This document shows, one piece after another, positions 39,032 to 48,435 of a DNA stretch of 64,000 bases. The notes beneath the pieces were generated by a model. That model was not told the DNA's origin. It searched no databases and worked only from the letters and a program-made list of their open reading frames with translations. The position numbers and the translations under genes are program-made. The DNA comes from Salinicola avicenniae (lineage in GTDB: Bacteria > Pseudomonadota > Gammaproteobacteria > Pseudomonadales > Halomonadaceae). Location: the NCBI RefSeq assembly GCF_023736115.1, contig NZ_JAKQZC010000002.1, positions 124,001-188,000 of the forward strand, given 5' to 3'. Position 1 is the first letter of the stretch. Every line of letters begins with the position of its first letter.

Positions 39032-40069
39032 CTATCGCCAGCTGTCGCACCCCAGGCAACGCGGCTCACGCTCCAGCGCCACGCCGAAACGCGTCTCGAC
39101 CGCCGCTGCGATACGCCCGGCAAAGGCCAGCAACTGATCGAGCGTCCCGCCGCCGAAATGGACCAGTACCAGCGCCTGCTGCGCGTGAACGCCAAAGGCG
39201 CCCTCCCGCGCGCCCTTCCACCCACACTGCTCGATCAGCCAGCCCGCAGCCAGCTTGACCGCACCATCGGCCTGCCGATAGGTCGGCATACCGGGATAGT
39301 CCTCCTGCAGGGCCAGCGCCCGTGCGGACGAGACCACCGGATTCTTGAAGAAACTGCCGGCATTGGGCAGCGAAGCCGGGTCGGGAAGCTTCTCGCGGCG
39401 AATGGCACAGACGGCATCAAAGATGGCTCGCGGCGTCGGCGCACCCTGGACCCGCTCACGCAGGACACCATAGTCGAGCTGCGGCATCGGCCTTGTGGAG
39501 AGCGCAAGCCCCAGTCGCGTAATGACCACCTGACCATTAAGCTCGCGCTTGAAGATGCTGTCACGATAGCCCAGCTCACAGGCCTCACGCGATAACCGTC
39601 GTCGTTCACCGTCGCGTCGATCAATGATCTCGACCCAGGCCAGCCTGTCACCCAGCTCGACGCCGTAGGCACCGATGTTCTGGATGGGCGCCGCCCCAGC
39701 CCGCCCCGGGATCAGCGCCAGGTTCTCCAACCCCCACAGGTCAAGACTTACACAGGCTTCCACCAGCGCATGCCAGTTCACGCCTGCCCCGACCTCGACC
39801 AGAACCGTCCCGTCTCTCGGGGCGCTGAACTCGAGGCCACCGAACCCTGGCGCCAGCGTCAACCCCTCTAGGCGAGGCGGCAGTAGCACGTTACTGCCGC
39901 CCCCTACGACCCATAGCGGCCAACCCCGCGCCTCGGCCAGGCGAAGCGCCGCCGTCACCTCGGCCAACTGATCGACACGCAGAAAGTTGGCGGCGCGACT
40001 CTCGAGCGCCAGCGTGTTGACGGTGGACAGGTCATGGTCCTGCCGCAACGAGGCGAGACAATCAGGCAT
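39032..40069 (-). CDS. murB: UDP-N-acetylenolpyruvoylglucosamine reductase
   Basis: FAD enzyme that completes UDP-MurNAc for peptidoglycan. It has 345 residues, type I MurB length. Starting at ATG 40069 it reads [27 protein letters not shown]-binding motifs are VVGGGSNVLLP, GAGVNWHALVEACV and GLENLALIPGRAGAAPIQNIGAYGVEL. The catalytic serine is in PNAGSFFKNPVV, and AAGWLIEQCGWKGAREG is conserved. The end RCLGCDSWR is unusual but in frame. Overlaps the upstream phosphatase gene by 8 bases. Confidence 0.95.
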   Translation of the reverse strand: MPDCLASLRQDHDLSTVNTLALESRAANFLRVDQLAEVTAALRLAEARGWPLWVVGGGSNVLLPPRLEGLTLAPGFGGLEFSAPRDGTVLVEVGAGVNWHALVEACVSLDLWGLENLALIPGRAGAAPIQNIGAYGVELGDRLAWVEIIDRRDGERRRLSREACELGYRDSIFKRELNGQVVITRLGLALSTRPMPQLDYGVLRERVQGAPTPRAIFDAVCAIRREKLPDPASLPNAGSFFKNPVVSSARALALQEDYPGMPTYRQADGAVKLAAGWLIEQCGWKGAREGAFGVHAQQALVLVHFGGGTLDQLLAFAGRIAAAVETRFGVALEREPRCLGCDSWR

Positions 40070-40562
40070 GGGAGTCCGCGAGACGGTGTGACAGCGACGC
40101 CACCAGACCTTCGACCGCCGCTTCCAGGTGATCGAGCACGAGCTGGAAACCCGCTTCCCCACCGAAGTAGGGGTCGGGCACATCGCCCTCTGGCTGACCC
40201 GCATAACGCAAAAAGCGCGATACCGCTGCTCCGCTACACGACCGCTGCAAGGCCAGCACGGCACGAAGATTGTCGCTGTCCATCACCAGAATTTCATCGA
40301 AGTCCGCGAAGTCGGCTCCGCGAAGCTGGCGTCCGCGCAGGCCGGAAATATCAATGCCCCGGCGGCTGGCGGCCTCGATGGCACGCGGATCGGGCGGCTC
40401 GCCGACGTGCCAGGCACCGGTCCCACAGGAGTCCACGAACACCTGTTCGCTCAAGCCCGCGGCCTGCAGACGTTGACGCAGCATGCCTTCCGCGGTGGGC
40501 GAGCGACAAATGTTGCCCATGCAGACGAGCAGCACACGCCACGCACGATGCTCAGCGCTCAT
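40062..40562 (-). CDS. Low-molecular-weight protein-tyrosine phosphatase
   Basis: 166-residue phosphatase with the active-site loop [13 protein letters not shown] at about 14-26 and the general-acid loop [10 protein letters not shown] near 128. A conserved gene between kdsB and murB in pseudomonads (ptpA). It likely acts on small phosphotyrosine substrates in the cytoplasm; physiological targets are unknown. It overlaps kdsB by four bases and murB by 8, so the three are surely cotranscribed. Confidence 0.93.
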   Translation of the reverse strand: MSAEHRAWRVLLVCMGNICRSPTAEGMLRQRLQAAGLSEQVFVDSCGTGAWHVGEPPDPRAIEAASRRGIDISGLRGRQLRGADFADFDEILVMDSDNLRAVLALQRSCSGAAVSRFLRYAGQPEGDVPDPYFGGEAGFQLVLDHLEAAVEGLVASLSHRLADSHA

Positions 40563-41353
40563 GCCTGTCCTCGTTGGGCCTGCGTGTCAGGATGGGCAGC
40601 AAAGTGTTCGCGCACACGCTCCAAGTCTTCCAGCGTATCGACACCGCCAGGTAACGGCGATGAAACCGTCGCCACCTGCACCAGATGCCCGTGCTGAAGC
40701 GCCCGCAGTTGCTCGAGCTGCTCGAGCTGCTCGAGCGGTGCCGGCGGCCAGTCGACGAACGCCGCCAGAAAACCGGCGCGATAGGCATAAAGACCGATAT
40801 GGCGCAGCCAGGCGTCAGTCTCCAGCAGTGTCGGCGGCTCGGTCTTCCAGGCGTTCCGGTCCCACGGGATCGGCGCACGCGAGAAGTAAAGCGCGCGACC
40901 GCTATGGTCGGTCACGACTTTCACGACGTTGGGATTGAACAGCGTCTCGACCTCATGGATCGGCTCGGCCAGGGTCGAGACAGAGGCGCCGTCGTCCGCA
41001 GCCAGACGCTCGGCGACCCGATTGATCGCACTAGACGGCAGCAGCGGTTCGTCGCCCTGGACGTTAACCACGATCGCTTCCGGCGGCAGCGCCAGCGTCG
41101 CAGCAACCTCCGCCAGACGATCGGTGCCGGAGTGGTGATCGTCTCGCGTCATCACCACCTCGGCGCCGAAGCCCTGTGCCGCCTGCTCGATACGCGCATC
41201 GTCGGTGGCAATGACCACACGGGTCGCCCCGCTCTCCTTGGCCCGCTGCCAGACGTGCTGCACCATCGGCAGGCCTTCGATCTCCATCAGCGGCTTGCCA
41301 GGCAGGCGGCTGGAACCGTAGCGTGCGGGGATGACCACAATGAAATCGGTCAT
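40559..41353 (-). CDS. kdsB: CMP-Kdo synthetase
   Basis: Activates 3-deoxy-manno-octulosonate for lipopolysaccharide. It has 264 residues. It opens with the nucleotide-binding [19 protein letters not shown] and has [40 protein letters not shown] and [13 protein letters not shown] short run of LEQ repeats ([10 protein letters not shown]) lies near residue 215, from a 9-base tandem repeat at 40712-40736, and makes the protein slightly longer than the E. coli one. It shares four bases with the phosphatase gene downstream and with ycaR upstream. Confidence 0.95.
   Translation of the reverse strand: MTDFIVVIPARYGSSRLPGKPLMEIEGLPMVQHVWQRAKESGATRVVIATDDARIEQAAQGFGAEVVMTRDDHHSGTDRLAEVAATLALPPEAIVVNVQGDEPLLPSSAINRVAERLAADDGASVSTLAEPIHEVETLFNPNVVKVVTDHSGRALYFSRAPIPWDRNAWKTEPPTLLETDAWLRHIGLYAYRAGFLAAFVDWPPAPLEQLEQLEQLRALQHGHLVQVATVSSPLPGGVDTLEDLERVREHFAAHPDTQAQRGQA
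40712..40736 (-). repeat. 9-base tandem repeat inside kdsB
   Basis: Two full and one partial copy of CTCGAGCTG on the plus strand, encoding LEQ triplets in KdsB. In-frame copy-number change would not break the gene. Confidence 0.85.
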
Positions 41354-41550
41354 GGTGCAGGCGCCGCCTTGCCGAGCTTCTCCTCGGTCGTCATCACGCG
41401 TGCCTCGTTTTCCAGCATCACCGGAATACCGTCACGCACCGGATAGGCTAGCCCGCTGACCGAGCTCTTCAGCTCCTGCCGTTCGCGATCGTAGGTCAGC
41501 TCGCTATGGCTGACCGGACAGATCAGCATCGCCATCAGTTCCTTATCCAT
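41350..41550 (-). CDS. ycaR: Trm112/YcaR-family protein
   Basis: 66-residue protein of the Trm112-like UPF0434 family. It starts [20 protein letters not shown] and contains [19 protein letters not shown], the family signature. It keeps one cysteine, in the CP motif, so it lacks the complete zinc site of eukaryotic Trm112. The ATG at 41550 has AGGAA at proper distance; the ATG at 41556 is too close. Between lpxK and kdsB as in E. coli. Confidence 0.92.
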   Translation of the reverse strand: MDKELMAMLICPVSHSELTYDRERQELKSSVSGLAYPVRDGIPVMLENEARVMTTEEKLGKAAPAP

Positions 41551-41700
41551 GACCATTCCTCGTGAGTCTCAATCCATTTCTACCCGCAGGCCGACTCGGC
41601 GCTTCAACGCCACGCCCGACAGGTAACCTCTTCGATGATGACGCGTGGCTGCGCCAAGCACCAGAGATCGCTAATATTTAGACGCGGACCGCCATTCGCA

Positions 41701-42735
41701 TCAATCCCTCGCCATCGCAAGCGCTTCGAGCTGCTCGCGCAGCCAGGCCTCGAAATCCGGCTCGGGACGCGCCTCCACATCCAGTACCCAGCAGCGCGCG
41801 TCGGCCAAATCGGCACACTTCACCCCATCCTTGGCCGTCATCAGGATCGTCGACGCTGCCGGCAGATCGACCGCGGAGAAGCGGTGATGATCGGAAAAGG
41901 GGTAGGCCTCGTGCGCGATGCCCAAGGCATCAAGCGTATCGAAGAAACGCTGCGGATGACCGATGCCGGCGATGGCCGCGACCGATTCGCCTGCGGCCGC
42001 CGGTGATTCCGTGACCGGTCGCCGGCACCCGTCAAGCAAATGCCGCCAACCGACCGGCACTAGAGTCATCGCGAAACGCGGGGTTCGCTGCTCGCCGTCG
42101 ACGCGCAAGCCATCATCGGCCTGCAGTGCCGAGAAGCCACCGTTGCCCACCAGCGCATCGACCTCGCCCAACCGCGCCAATGGCTCGCGCAGCGGCCCCC
42201 GCGGCAGACAGCGGCGATTGCCGAAGCCTCGCGCCCCGTCGACCACGGCCAGCTCCAGGGTACGTCCCAGCGCGTAGTGCTGCAGGCCGTCATCGGCGAT
42301 CACGATATCGCAGCCGGCCTGTTCCAACAGCGCCCGCGCGGCACGCGGCCGATCCGGATCCACCGCCACGGCGACGCCGGTCTGCTGCGCCAGCATCAAC
42401 GGCTCGTCACCACTCTGCGCCACCGGCGTGGCCGGCGAGACTAGCAGCGGATAGCTCGCCGCCTTGCCGCCGTATCCACGCGAGACGATACCCGGCTGCC
42501 AGCCCTGCATTTGTAGCCAGCGCACCAGCCAGGCAACCAGCGGAGACTTGCCTGTGCCGCCCACCGACAGATTGCCGACGACGATCACCGGCACTGGCGG
42601 CAGCCATACCGTACGCCGGCCTTCGAGATAGGCCTGGCGACGGCGGCCAGCCAGCAGCCGGTAGAGACCTTCCAGCGGCGCCAGTAGCGTCAGCCAGCGG
42701 GCGTCTCGGTACCAGGCCCGCTCGATCGGCGTCAA
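41701..42735 (-). CDS. lpxK: Tetraacyldisaccharide 4'-kinase
   Basis: Inner-membrane-associated kinase that makes lipid IVA. It has 344 residues. The P-loop is VGNLSVGGTGKSPLVAWL at about 54-71, and the Walker B-like region is CDIVIADDGLQHYALGR. GIVSRGYGG and LPRGPLREPL complete the signature. A basic N-terminal segment (WYRDARWLTLLAPLEGLYRLLAGRRR) likely anchors it to the membrane. Its start overlaps msbA by four bases, so lipid A synthesis and flipping are coupled. Confidence 0.95.
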   Translation of the reverse strand: MTPIERAWYRDARWLTLLAPLEGLYRLLAGRRRQAYLEGRRTVWLPPVPVIVVGNLSVGGTGKSPLVAWLVRWLQMQGWQPGIVSRGYGGKAASYPLLVSPATPVAQSGDEPLMLAQQTGVAVAVDPDRPRAARALLEQAGCDIVIADDGLQHYALGRTLELAVVDGARGFGNRRCLPRGPLREPLARLGEVDALVGNGGFSALQADDGLRVDGEQRTPRFAMTLVPVGWRHLLDGCRRPVTESPAAAGESVAAIAGIGHPQRFFDTLDALGIAHEAYPFSDHHRFSAVDLPAASTILMTAKDGVKCADLADARCWVLDVEARPEPDFEAWLREQLEALAMARD

Positions 42736-44471
42736 GCTTCCTCCTGGAACTGCAGCTGGTGCAACGAGGCGTAGGCGCCCTCCTTCCGCAACAGCTCGGC
42801 ATGCGTGCCGCTCTCGATCAGCTGCCCCTGCTCCATGACGACAATGCGATCGGCACGTTCGATGGTGGATAGCCGGTGCGCGATGACAAATGTCGTGCGT
42901 CCCTTGCAGACCTCTTCGAGGGCCCGCTGAATGTAACGCTCCGACTCGGTATCGAGCGCCGAGGTCGCCTCGTCGAGTACGAGAATCGGCGCATCCTTGA
43001 AGATCGCGCGAGCAATCGCCAGCCGCTGGCGCTGCCCCCCGGAGAGCATGACGCCATTGTCGCCCACAAGGGTGTCGTAGCCGTTGGGCAGGCGTTCGAT
43101 GAACTCGTGCGCATAGGCCGCCCGGGCCGCTGCCTCGACCTGCTCGCGGCTGGAATCCGGCGCCCCGTAGGCGATGTTCTCGGCGATCGTGGTATTGAAA
43201 AGCGTGACCTGCTGCGAGACCAGCGCGATCTGCTGGCGCAGCGGCGACAGTTGGTACGTCTGGATATCCACGTCGTCGATCAAGATGCGCCCTGCCGTCG
43301 GCCGGTAGAAACGCGGCAACAGCCCCATCAACGTCGACTTGCCGCTGCCGGAGCGCCCCACGATCGCCACCATCTGCCCTGCGGGCACCTCGAGATCGAT
43401 GCCCTTGAGCACCTCGGGCTGATCCTCGGCATAGGCGAAGTGGACGTTCTCGAAACGGACGTGGCCGGCCAGACGCTGGGGCTCACGCTCGCCGTCGTCG
43501 ATCTCGGTCGGTTGATTGAGCAGTCCGAACAGCTCCTGCGAAGCCGACAGCCCCTTCTGAATGATGCTGTTGACGTCGGTGAGCGAGCGGATTGGCTTAG
43601 CCATCAGCGATGCGGCGGTGATGAAGGCAACGAATTCGCCCGGGGTCATGGCGTCCATCAGCTCTGGCGCCATGGCCAGCCAGACCAGGCCAGCCAGCGC
43701 CAGCGCCACGAGCAATTGGATGATCGGGGTGCTCGTCGCCTTGGTCATCGCCTCCTTGATGCTCTGCTCGCGATTGTAGTTGCTGGCCGCCTCGAAGCGG
43801 CGTTTCTCGTACTCTTCCGCCCCGTGGGTGCGCACGACCCGGTAACCGGTCAGCGCCTCCGAGGCGACATGGGTCACATCACCCATCGAGTTCTGGATGC
43901 GCCGCGAGATCCGTCGGAAGCGCTTGCTGGTATAGCGCACCACCAGGCCGATCAGGGGCGTCACTGCCATGAAGATCAGTGTCAGCAGCCAGTTCGTCCA
44001 GAACAGATAGCCGATCAATCCGATCACGAAAAGGCCTTCGCGCAGCACAATGGTAATGGCGCTGGTCGCCGCGCCGGTCACCTGCTCGACATGATAGGTC
44101 ACGCGCGAGATCAGGTGGCCGCTCGAGTGCATGTCGAAGAAGCGCCCGGGCAGATGCAGCATATGGTTGAACACGTTGCAGCGCAGTCGGTGCACCACGT
44201 TGCGTGCCACGTTGCTCATGAAATAGGTGCCGAGAAAAGTCCCGACCCCGCGGGTCGCAAACATGCCGATGACGAACAGCGGCAGGAAAAAGCGGAAGGC
44301 AGCATCCGGCTCTTGGATACCGTCGATGAGACGCTTCATCATTTCGGCGAGCGCCGTACTGGATGCCGCGTAGATGGCATAGCCCAGTACGGCGAGGAAA
44401 AACGAACGCCATTCCGAGCGCACGTATTCGAGAAGACGTCGATAGAGTGCCCAACTGGAAGCTCTTGACAC
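42732..44471 (-). CDS. msbA: Lipid A export ATP-binding/permease protein MsbA
   Basis: ABC half-transporter that flips lipid A-core across the inner membrane. It has 579 residues from a GTG start at 44471 (GGAG six bases upstream); 23 residues before it in the same frame are not conserved. Six membrane helices span about 1-310. The ATPase domain has Walker A VGRSGSGKST, Q-loop, signature LSGGQRQRLAIA, Walker B ILVLDEAT and the H-loop in VIAHRLST. Overlaps lpxK by four bases. Confidence 0.94.
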   Translation of the reverse strand: MSRASSWALYRRLLEYVRSEWRSFFLAVLGYAIYAASSTALAEMMKRLIDGIQEPDAAFRFFLPLFVIGMFATRGVGTFLGTYFMSNVARNVVHRLRCNVFNHMLHLPGRFFDMHSSGHLISRVTYHVEQVTGAATSAITIVLREGLFVIGLIGYLFWTNWLLTLIFMAVTPLIGLVVRYTSKRFRRISRRIQNSMGDVTHVASEALTGYRVVRTHGAEEYEKRRFEAASNYNREQSIKEAMTKATSTPIIQLLVALALAGLVWLAMAPELMDAMTPGEFVAFITAASLMAKPIRSLTDVNSIIQKGLSASQELFGLLNQPTEIDDGEREPQRLAGHVRFENVHFAYAEDQPEVLKGIDLEVPAGQMVAIVGRSGSGKSTLMGLLPRFYRPTAGRILIDDVDIQTYQLSPLRQQIALVSQQVTLFNTTIAENIAYGAPDSSREQVEAAARAAYAHEFIERLPNGYDTLVGDNGVMLSGGQRQRLAIARAIFKDAPILVLDEATSALDTESERYIQRALEEVCKGRTTFVIAHRLSTIERADRIVVMEQGQLIESGTHAELLRKEGAYASLHQLQFQEEA

Positions 44472-44595
44472 GGTAACTCCGTTCGACTGCTGAAGAGGTC
44501 TCGGTGCCCGGCTCGCATCTACCCCACCGGGATAACGCACCGAGCGGGAAGATGATGACAGCAGAAGAGGCCGTCATCGCGCGACGCGGGCGCAT

Positions 44596-46926
44596 TCAGG
44601 GGCTGGATTCTACCCCAACATCAGAGCGGTCGACAGCCGAGCGTCGCGACCAGCCCGGCTGGCGCTGCGCGTGGATCTCGACCCGATCCGCGCCAAAGCT
44701 GGCGCGGACGGCACCATCGTAGGCCGTATTCCAGAGACGGCTACCGGCGGCCTCGAAACGCTCGACGACCTCGGCGGCAGGATGACCGAAGGCGTTGTCG
44801 CGGCCACTGCTGAAGATGACATCCCGTGGCCGCGCTGCCGCCACCAGAGCCGGTGACGAACTGGTGGCGCTGCCGTGATGTCCGGCGACCAGCAGATCGA
44901 GGCGCGCCTTGCCGAGGGCCGCGACAAACGCCCGCTCTCTCGCCGCACTCGCATCGCCCGTGATCAGCACCCGGTGCCGCCCGCTACTTATCAGAAGAAC
45001 ACAGGAACGGTCGTTTCGGTCCAGTGCCACAGCGTTCGCCGGGGGCGACAGGAAGCGCCAAGTCGTCGCACCATCCTGCCAGACCAGGCCCGCCTCACAG
45101 GGACGGGACGGCAGACCGAGCTCATTGCCGCGCGGCGCCCACCAGTGCGCTACCTCGTGCTGGCGCCGCAGCGCCGCCACCCCGCCGGCATGGTCGACAT
45201 CGCCATGTGTCACGATCACGTCATCGAAATGCCGCCCCGGCGGCCAGAGCAGCGAGGCCGGCATAAAACCGGAGGAAAATCGGGGGCCAGTGTCGACCAG
45301 GACCTGCCGTTGGGCGGTATCGATCTCGACAAGCTGTCCCTGCCCGACGTCATAGACGGTCACCGTCATCTCGTCAGGTGCCAGCGCTGGCGGCTGCAGC
45401 AAGCCGACGGACACCAGCAGGAGCCCGGACGCCGCAGCGCGCCATCGCCACGTCAGCCCCGGCAGCAGCCAGATCAAGCCCCACAGCAGCAGCGCCGCGG
45501 CGACCGGCTCTTGCCACCAAGCCTGTAGCGACCAGACCGGCATGGCCTCTCCGGCCTGCGCTAGCCCCAGGGACAGCAGATGCGCCACTCGCTCGAACGG
45601 CCACCAGAGCCAGACCGCCAGCGGGGGCCAGGCGACGGCCAGCCAGCCGACAAAGGCCAGCGGCACCATTACGCTGCTAACCAGCGGTACCGCAATCAGG
45701 TTGACGAGCGGCGCCAGCGGTACGAAGCGATCGAAAGCGAGCAGGACCGCAGCCGCCATGATAGGGGCCAGCAGCCACTGACTGCGCAATAGCGCCAAGA
45801 GCCACCCCTTCACGCCGTGTGGCACCCGACGCCCGGACCAGGCCAGGATCAGCACGGCAACGGCGGTGAATGACAGCCAAACCCCGGGCCGCCACGGCGC
45901 CAGCGGGTCGGTCGCCGACACCGCCGCCAGCGCCAACCACCAGGCCTGCCACCACCCCGGGGCATGGCGACCGCTGGCCGCCCACAGTCCAATGCTTGCC
46001 ATGATCGCAGCACGCATGGCAGGAGGCTCGAACCCGGCTAGTCCCGCATAGGCAAAGGCGGCCATGCCGGCCCCCCACCACGGCCACACCTGCATGCGCC
46101 AGGCGTGCGGCTGCCACCCCCGTGCCGCGATTCGCAGCAGCCACAGGACCAACGTGGCAACAAGGCCAACGTGAAGACCGGAGATCACCATCAGATGTGT
46201 CGTGCCGGTAGCGTTGAACAGCTCCCAATCGGCGTCGCTCAACCGGTCGTCGGCACCCAGCGTCAGGGCCGCCAGCCAGCGATGTGCCAACGGCGTCAGC
46301 GAGACGTCATCGAGCCGCTCCAATGCCGCCCGACGTAGCGAGAAAGAGGCGTGACTCAGGCGCGCCGCGTCGTCACCTCGCACATAACCCAAGGCATCGA
46401 TATGCTCGCGGCGCAGCCAGGCACCGTAGTCGAAGGTATCGGGATTGGCGAAACCCAGCGGCTCACGCAGCCGCGCCGTGAGCTGCCAGCGTTCGCCGGC
46501 GGCCAACATCGGCGCGCCGTACCACGACAACCTAACGCTCGACAGTGGCGGGCAGCGGCCGGCGGGCTCGAGCGCGTGGCAACGCGCCACCGACAGCCGA
46601 AAACGGGTGCGATGCGCTTCGGCATCGACCTGTGACAGCCGCCCGGTGAGCACGAAATCTTGCCCTGCCATCGCCGCCGGCAGACGCGAGTGACGCACCT
46701 CGCCGCTCCCCTGCACGCCATGAAGAAACAGCGCCATCAGCAGCATTGGCCAGATGCCGCGACGACAGGCCAGCGCCAGCAGTAACGGCAGCGCTGGCAA
46801 CCACACCGGCAGTGGCGGCCAGGCGGGGAGATCACCGACCAGCGCACCGGCCAGGGCGGCGAGCGCGAGCGGCATCGCCCAGCCGACGCGCGGCGGGCGT
46901 CGGCAACCGAGAAACGGCCAACTCAC
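44596..46926 (-). CDS. comEC: DNA internalization competence protein ComEC/Rec2
   Basis: Membrane channel for DNA uptake. It has 776 residues. An N-terminal membrane segment and OB-like DUF4131 region (about 1-190) precede the competence domain with many helices, including LMVISGLHVGLVATLVLWLL. The C-terminal metallo-beta-lactamase-like domain has VTHGDVDHAGGV, the conserved LITGDAS and AGHHGS. It is full length without a frameshift. MsbA lies downstream in the same direction after 124 bases. Other competence genes are not in view, so active DNA uptake cannot be claimed. Confidence 0.93.
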   Translation of the reverse strand: MSWPFLGCRRPPRVGWAMPLALAALAGALVGDLPAWPPLPVWLPALPLLLALACRRGIWPMLLMALFLHGVQGSGEVRHSRLPAAMAGQDFVLTGRLSQVDAEAHRTRFRLSVARCHALEPAGRCPPLSSVRLSWYGAPMLAAGERWQLTARLREPLGFANPDTFDYGAWLRREHIDALGYVRGDDAARLSHASFSLRRAALERLDDVSLTPLAHRWLAALTLGADDRLSDADWELFNATGTTHLMVISGLHVGLVATLVLWLLRIAARGWQPHAWRMQVWPWWGAGMAAFAYAGLAGFEPPAMRAAIMASIGLWAASGRHAPGWWQAWWLALAAVSATDPLAPWRPGVWLSFTAVAVLILAWSGRRVPHGVKGWLLALLRSQWLLAPIMAAAVLLAFDRFVPLAPLVNLIAVPLVSSVMVPLAFVGWLAVAWPPLAVWLWWPFERVAHLLSLGLAQAGEAMPVWSLQAWWQEPVAAALLLWGLIWLLPGLTWRWRAAASGLLLVSVGLLQPPALAPDEMTVTVYDVGQGQLVEIDTAQRQVLVDTGPRFSSGFMPASLLWPPGRHFDDVIVTHGDVDHAGGVAALRRQHEVAHWWAPRGNELGLPSRPCEAGLVWQDGATTWRFLSPPANAVALDRNDRSCVLLISSGRHRVLITGDASAARERAFVAALGKARLDLLVAGHHGSATSSSPALVAAARPRDVIFSSGRDNAFGHPAAEVVERFEAAGSRLWNTAYDGAVRASFGADRVEIHAQRQPGWSRRSAVDRSDVGVESSP

Positions 46927-47012
46927 GTCGATCGTCCTTTCGCGTCACCCAGGTCATGGCGAGGCCACGATGTTGTATGGATAATGGGCCCTCTTCTCCA
47001 GCGAGCCGCCTC

Positions 47013-47543
47013 ATGTCTCGTCGATGGTTACAACGCTACATTCCCAGCCAGGAGAGGCTGCAGCGGACTCGCTCGTTGCGCTTCATGCACCACATGCTGG
47101 GCGACCCCACCCTGTGGATGCTATCCCGGCGTAGCGTCGCCAACGCCTGTATGGTCGGCCTGTTTGCCGCCATGCTGCCGATTCCCGGACAAATGCTGGT
47201 CGCCGCCTTCGGCGCCTACTGCCTGCGCGGCAACCTGCCGCTGTCGGTCAGCCTGGTGTGGCTGACGAATCCGCTCACCATGCCGGTCGTGTTCTACTTC
47301 AACTATCGCGTCGGGGCCTGGCTACTGGATACTCCGGCACGCGCGGTACCGGATCACATCACGACTGCCTGGATCGCGGAGAAGATGGCAGACATCGTCG
47401 TCCCGCTTTTCGTCGGCTCGTTCGCCGTGGGCCTTGCGCTCGCCATTACCAGCAACCTGCTCATTCGCGTCATCTGGCGCTGGCAGGTCTCCCGCAGCTG
47501 GCGACGTCGCGCACGACGTCGCGCACGACGCCAGCACTCCTGA
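47013..47543 (+). CDS. DUF2062 membrane protein
   Basis: 176-residue protein with the DUF2062 domain. It starts MSRRWLQRYIPSQERLQ and has the family core HHMLGDPTLWMLSRRSVANACMVGLFAAMLPIPGQM. Three or four membrane segments lie between about 48 and 150. The tail is very basic (RRRARRRARRQHS), partly from a 12-base tandem repeat. It lies next to comEC and lolD; PA2983 neighbourhood equivalents are known but the function is not. The ATG has only a weak ribosome site. Confidence 0.85.
   Translation: MSRRWLQRYIPSQERLQRTRSLRFMHHMLGDPTLWMLSRRSVANACMVGLFAAMLPIPGQMLVAAFGAYCLRGNLPLSVSLVWLTNPLTMPVVFYFNYRVGAWLLDTPARAVPDHITTAWIAEKMADIVVPLFVGSFAVGLALAITSNLLIRVIWRWQVSRSWRRRARRRARRQHS
47502..47530 (+). repeat. 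12-base tandem repeat at the DUF2062 gene end
   Basis: Two copies of CGACGTCGCGCA (47502-47513, 47514-47525) and a partial third, encoding the Arg-rich tail. Confidence 0.85.
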
Positions 47544-47654
47544 CGCTTGCCGGTTCCTTCGCCCCACGCATCGAGCCGATGTCGACAACATCACGCGGGA
47601 TGGCGATTTCCGTTCAGAGAAGTTGACCAGCCTGCATCAGGCCCTCAATGACAA

Positions 47655-47688
47655 CGCCGCCCTGAACGAATCATCGTCCAGGGCGGCG
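47655..47688 (-). terminator. Hairpin at the end of lolD
   Basis: 10-bp stem, 47655-47664 with 47679-47688, and a 14-base loop; on the minus strand it is followed by TTGTCATT. It overlaps the lolD stop codon at 47671-47673. Confidence 0.45.
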
Positions 47689-48435
47689 TGAACTTGAGCG
47701 CTGCCCGAGGGCAGCGCGGGCTACGCGGGCTCCGCCTTCGCTCAAACGCCCCTGATCGAGCCGCAGCGTGCGATCCTGATGTGCCGCCAGCGAGAGGTCA
47801 TGCGTCACCACGACAAACGCGCAGTCAGTGGTCGATGCCAGTTCATCCATCAATCCCAGGATGTGCGACGCCGTGGTCTGATCCAGGTTGCCGGTGGGTT
47901 CATCCATCAGCACCAGGCTCGGGTCGGTCACCAGCGCTCGGGCGATGGCCACACGCTGCCGCTCGCCGCCGGACAACTCGCCCGGCTTATGGTCACTGCG
48001 CGGTGCCATGCCCACCCGATCCAGAATACCGCGCGCTCGGTCGGTCGCTGCCTTGCGCCCCTGGCCGCGGACAATCAGCGGCAGCGCCACGTTCTCCGCC
48101 GCCGTGAATTCCGCCAACAGATGGTGGAACTGATAGACGAAGCCGATATAGCGATTGCGAAAACGCCCCAGCGCCGCCTCACCCAGGCCGGCGAGCGACT
48201 GGCCACCGATCACGACTTCGCCATGCGATGGGCGGTCGAGCCCGCCCAGCAGGTTCAGCAAGGTGGTCTTGCCCGACCCCGAACTACCGACGACCGCGAC
48301 CCGCTCGCCGGCGCGAACCTCAAGATCGAGATGGTCGAGAACCGTCAGGTCCTGGGGCCCTTCGCTGTAGATTCGTGTCAGGTCGCGGCAATTCAACATG
48401 ATCTCGGCGTTGCTGCGAGTGGAGATATCATTCAT
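47671..48435 (-). CDS. lolD: Lipoprotein-releasing ABC transporter ATPase LolD
   Basis: ATPase of the Lol complex that extracts outer-membrane lipoproteins. It has 254 residues from the ATG at 48435 (MNDISTRSNAEIMLNCRDL), which overlaps the permease gene by 8 bases. Walker A is VGSSGSGKTTLL, the LolD motif near residues 95-105 is FVYQFHHLLAEFTA, the signature is LSGGERQRVAIA and Walker B is LVLMDEPTGNLD. An Arg/Ser-rich tail (AALGQRSSSRRPGR) makes it about 20 residues longer than E. coli LolD. Confidence 0.94.
   Translation of the reverse strand: MNDISTRSNAEIMLNCRDLTRIYSEGPQDLTVLDHLDLEVRAGERVAVVGSSGSGKTTLLNLLGGLDRPSHGEVVIGGQSLAGLGEAALGRFRNRYIGFVYQFHHLLAEFTAAENVALPLIVRGQGRKAATDRARGILDRVGMAPRSDHKPGELSGGERQRVAIARALVTDPSLVLMDEPTGNLDQTTASHILGLMDELASTTDCAFVVVTHDLSLAAHQDRTLRLDQGRLSEGGARVARAALGQRSSSRRPGR

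Noticed and set aside
42876-44468. 530-codon frame on the plus strand opposite msbA
   Set aside because: Antisense shadow of a complete ABC transporter gene.
47027-47034. Second GTTGTAAC octamer (minus strand)
   Set aside because: Inside the DUF2062 coding sequence, with flanks unlike enterobacterial Ter sites.
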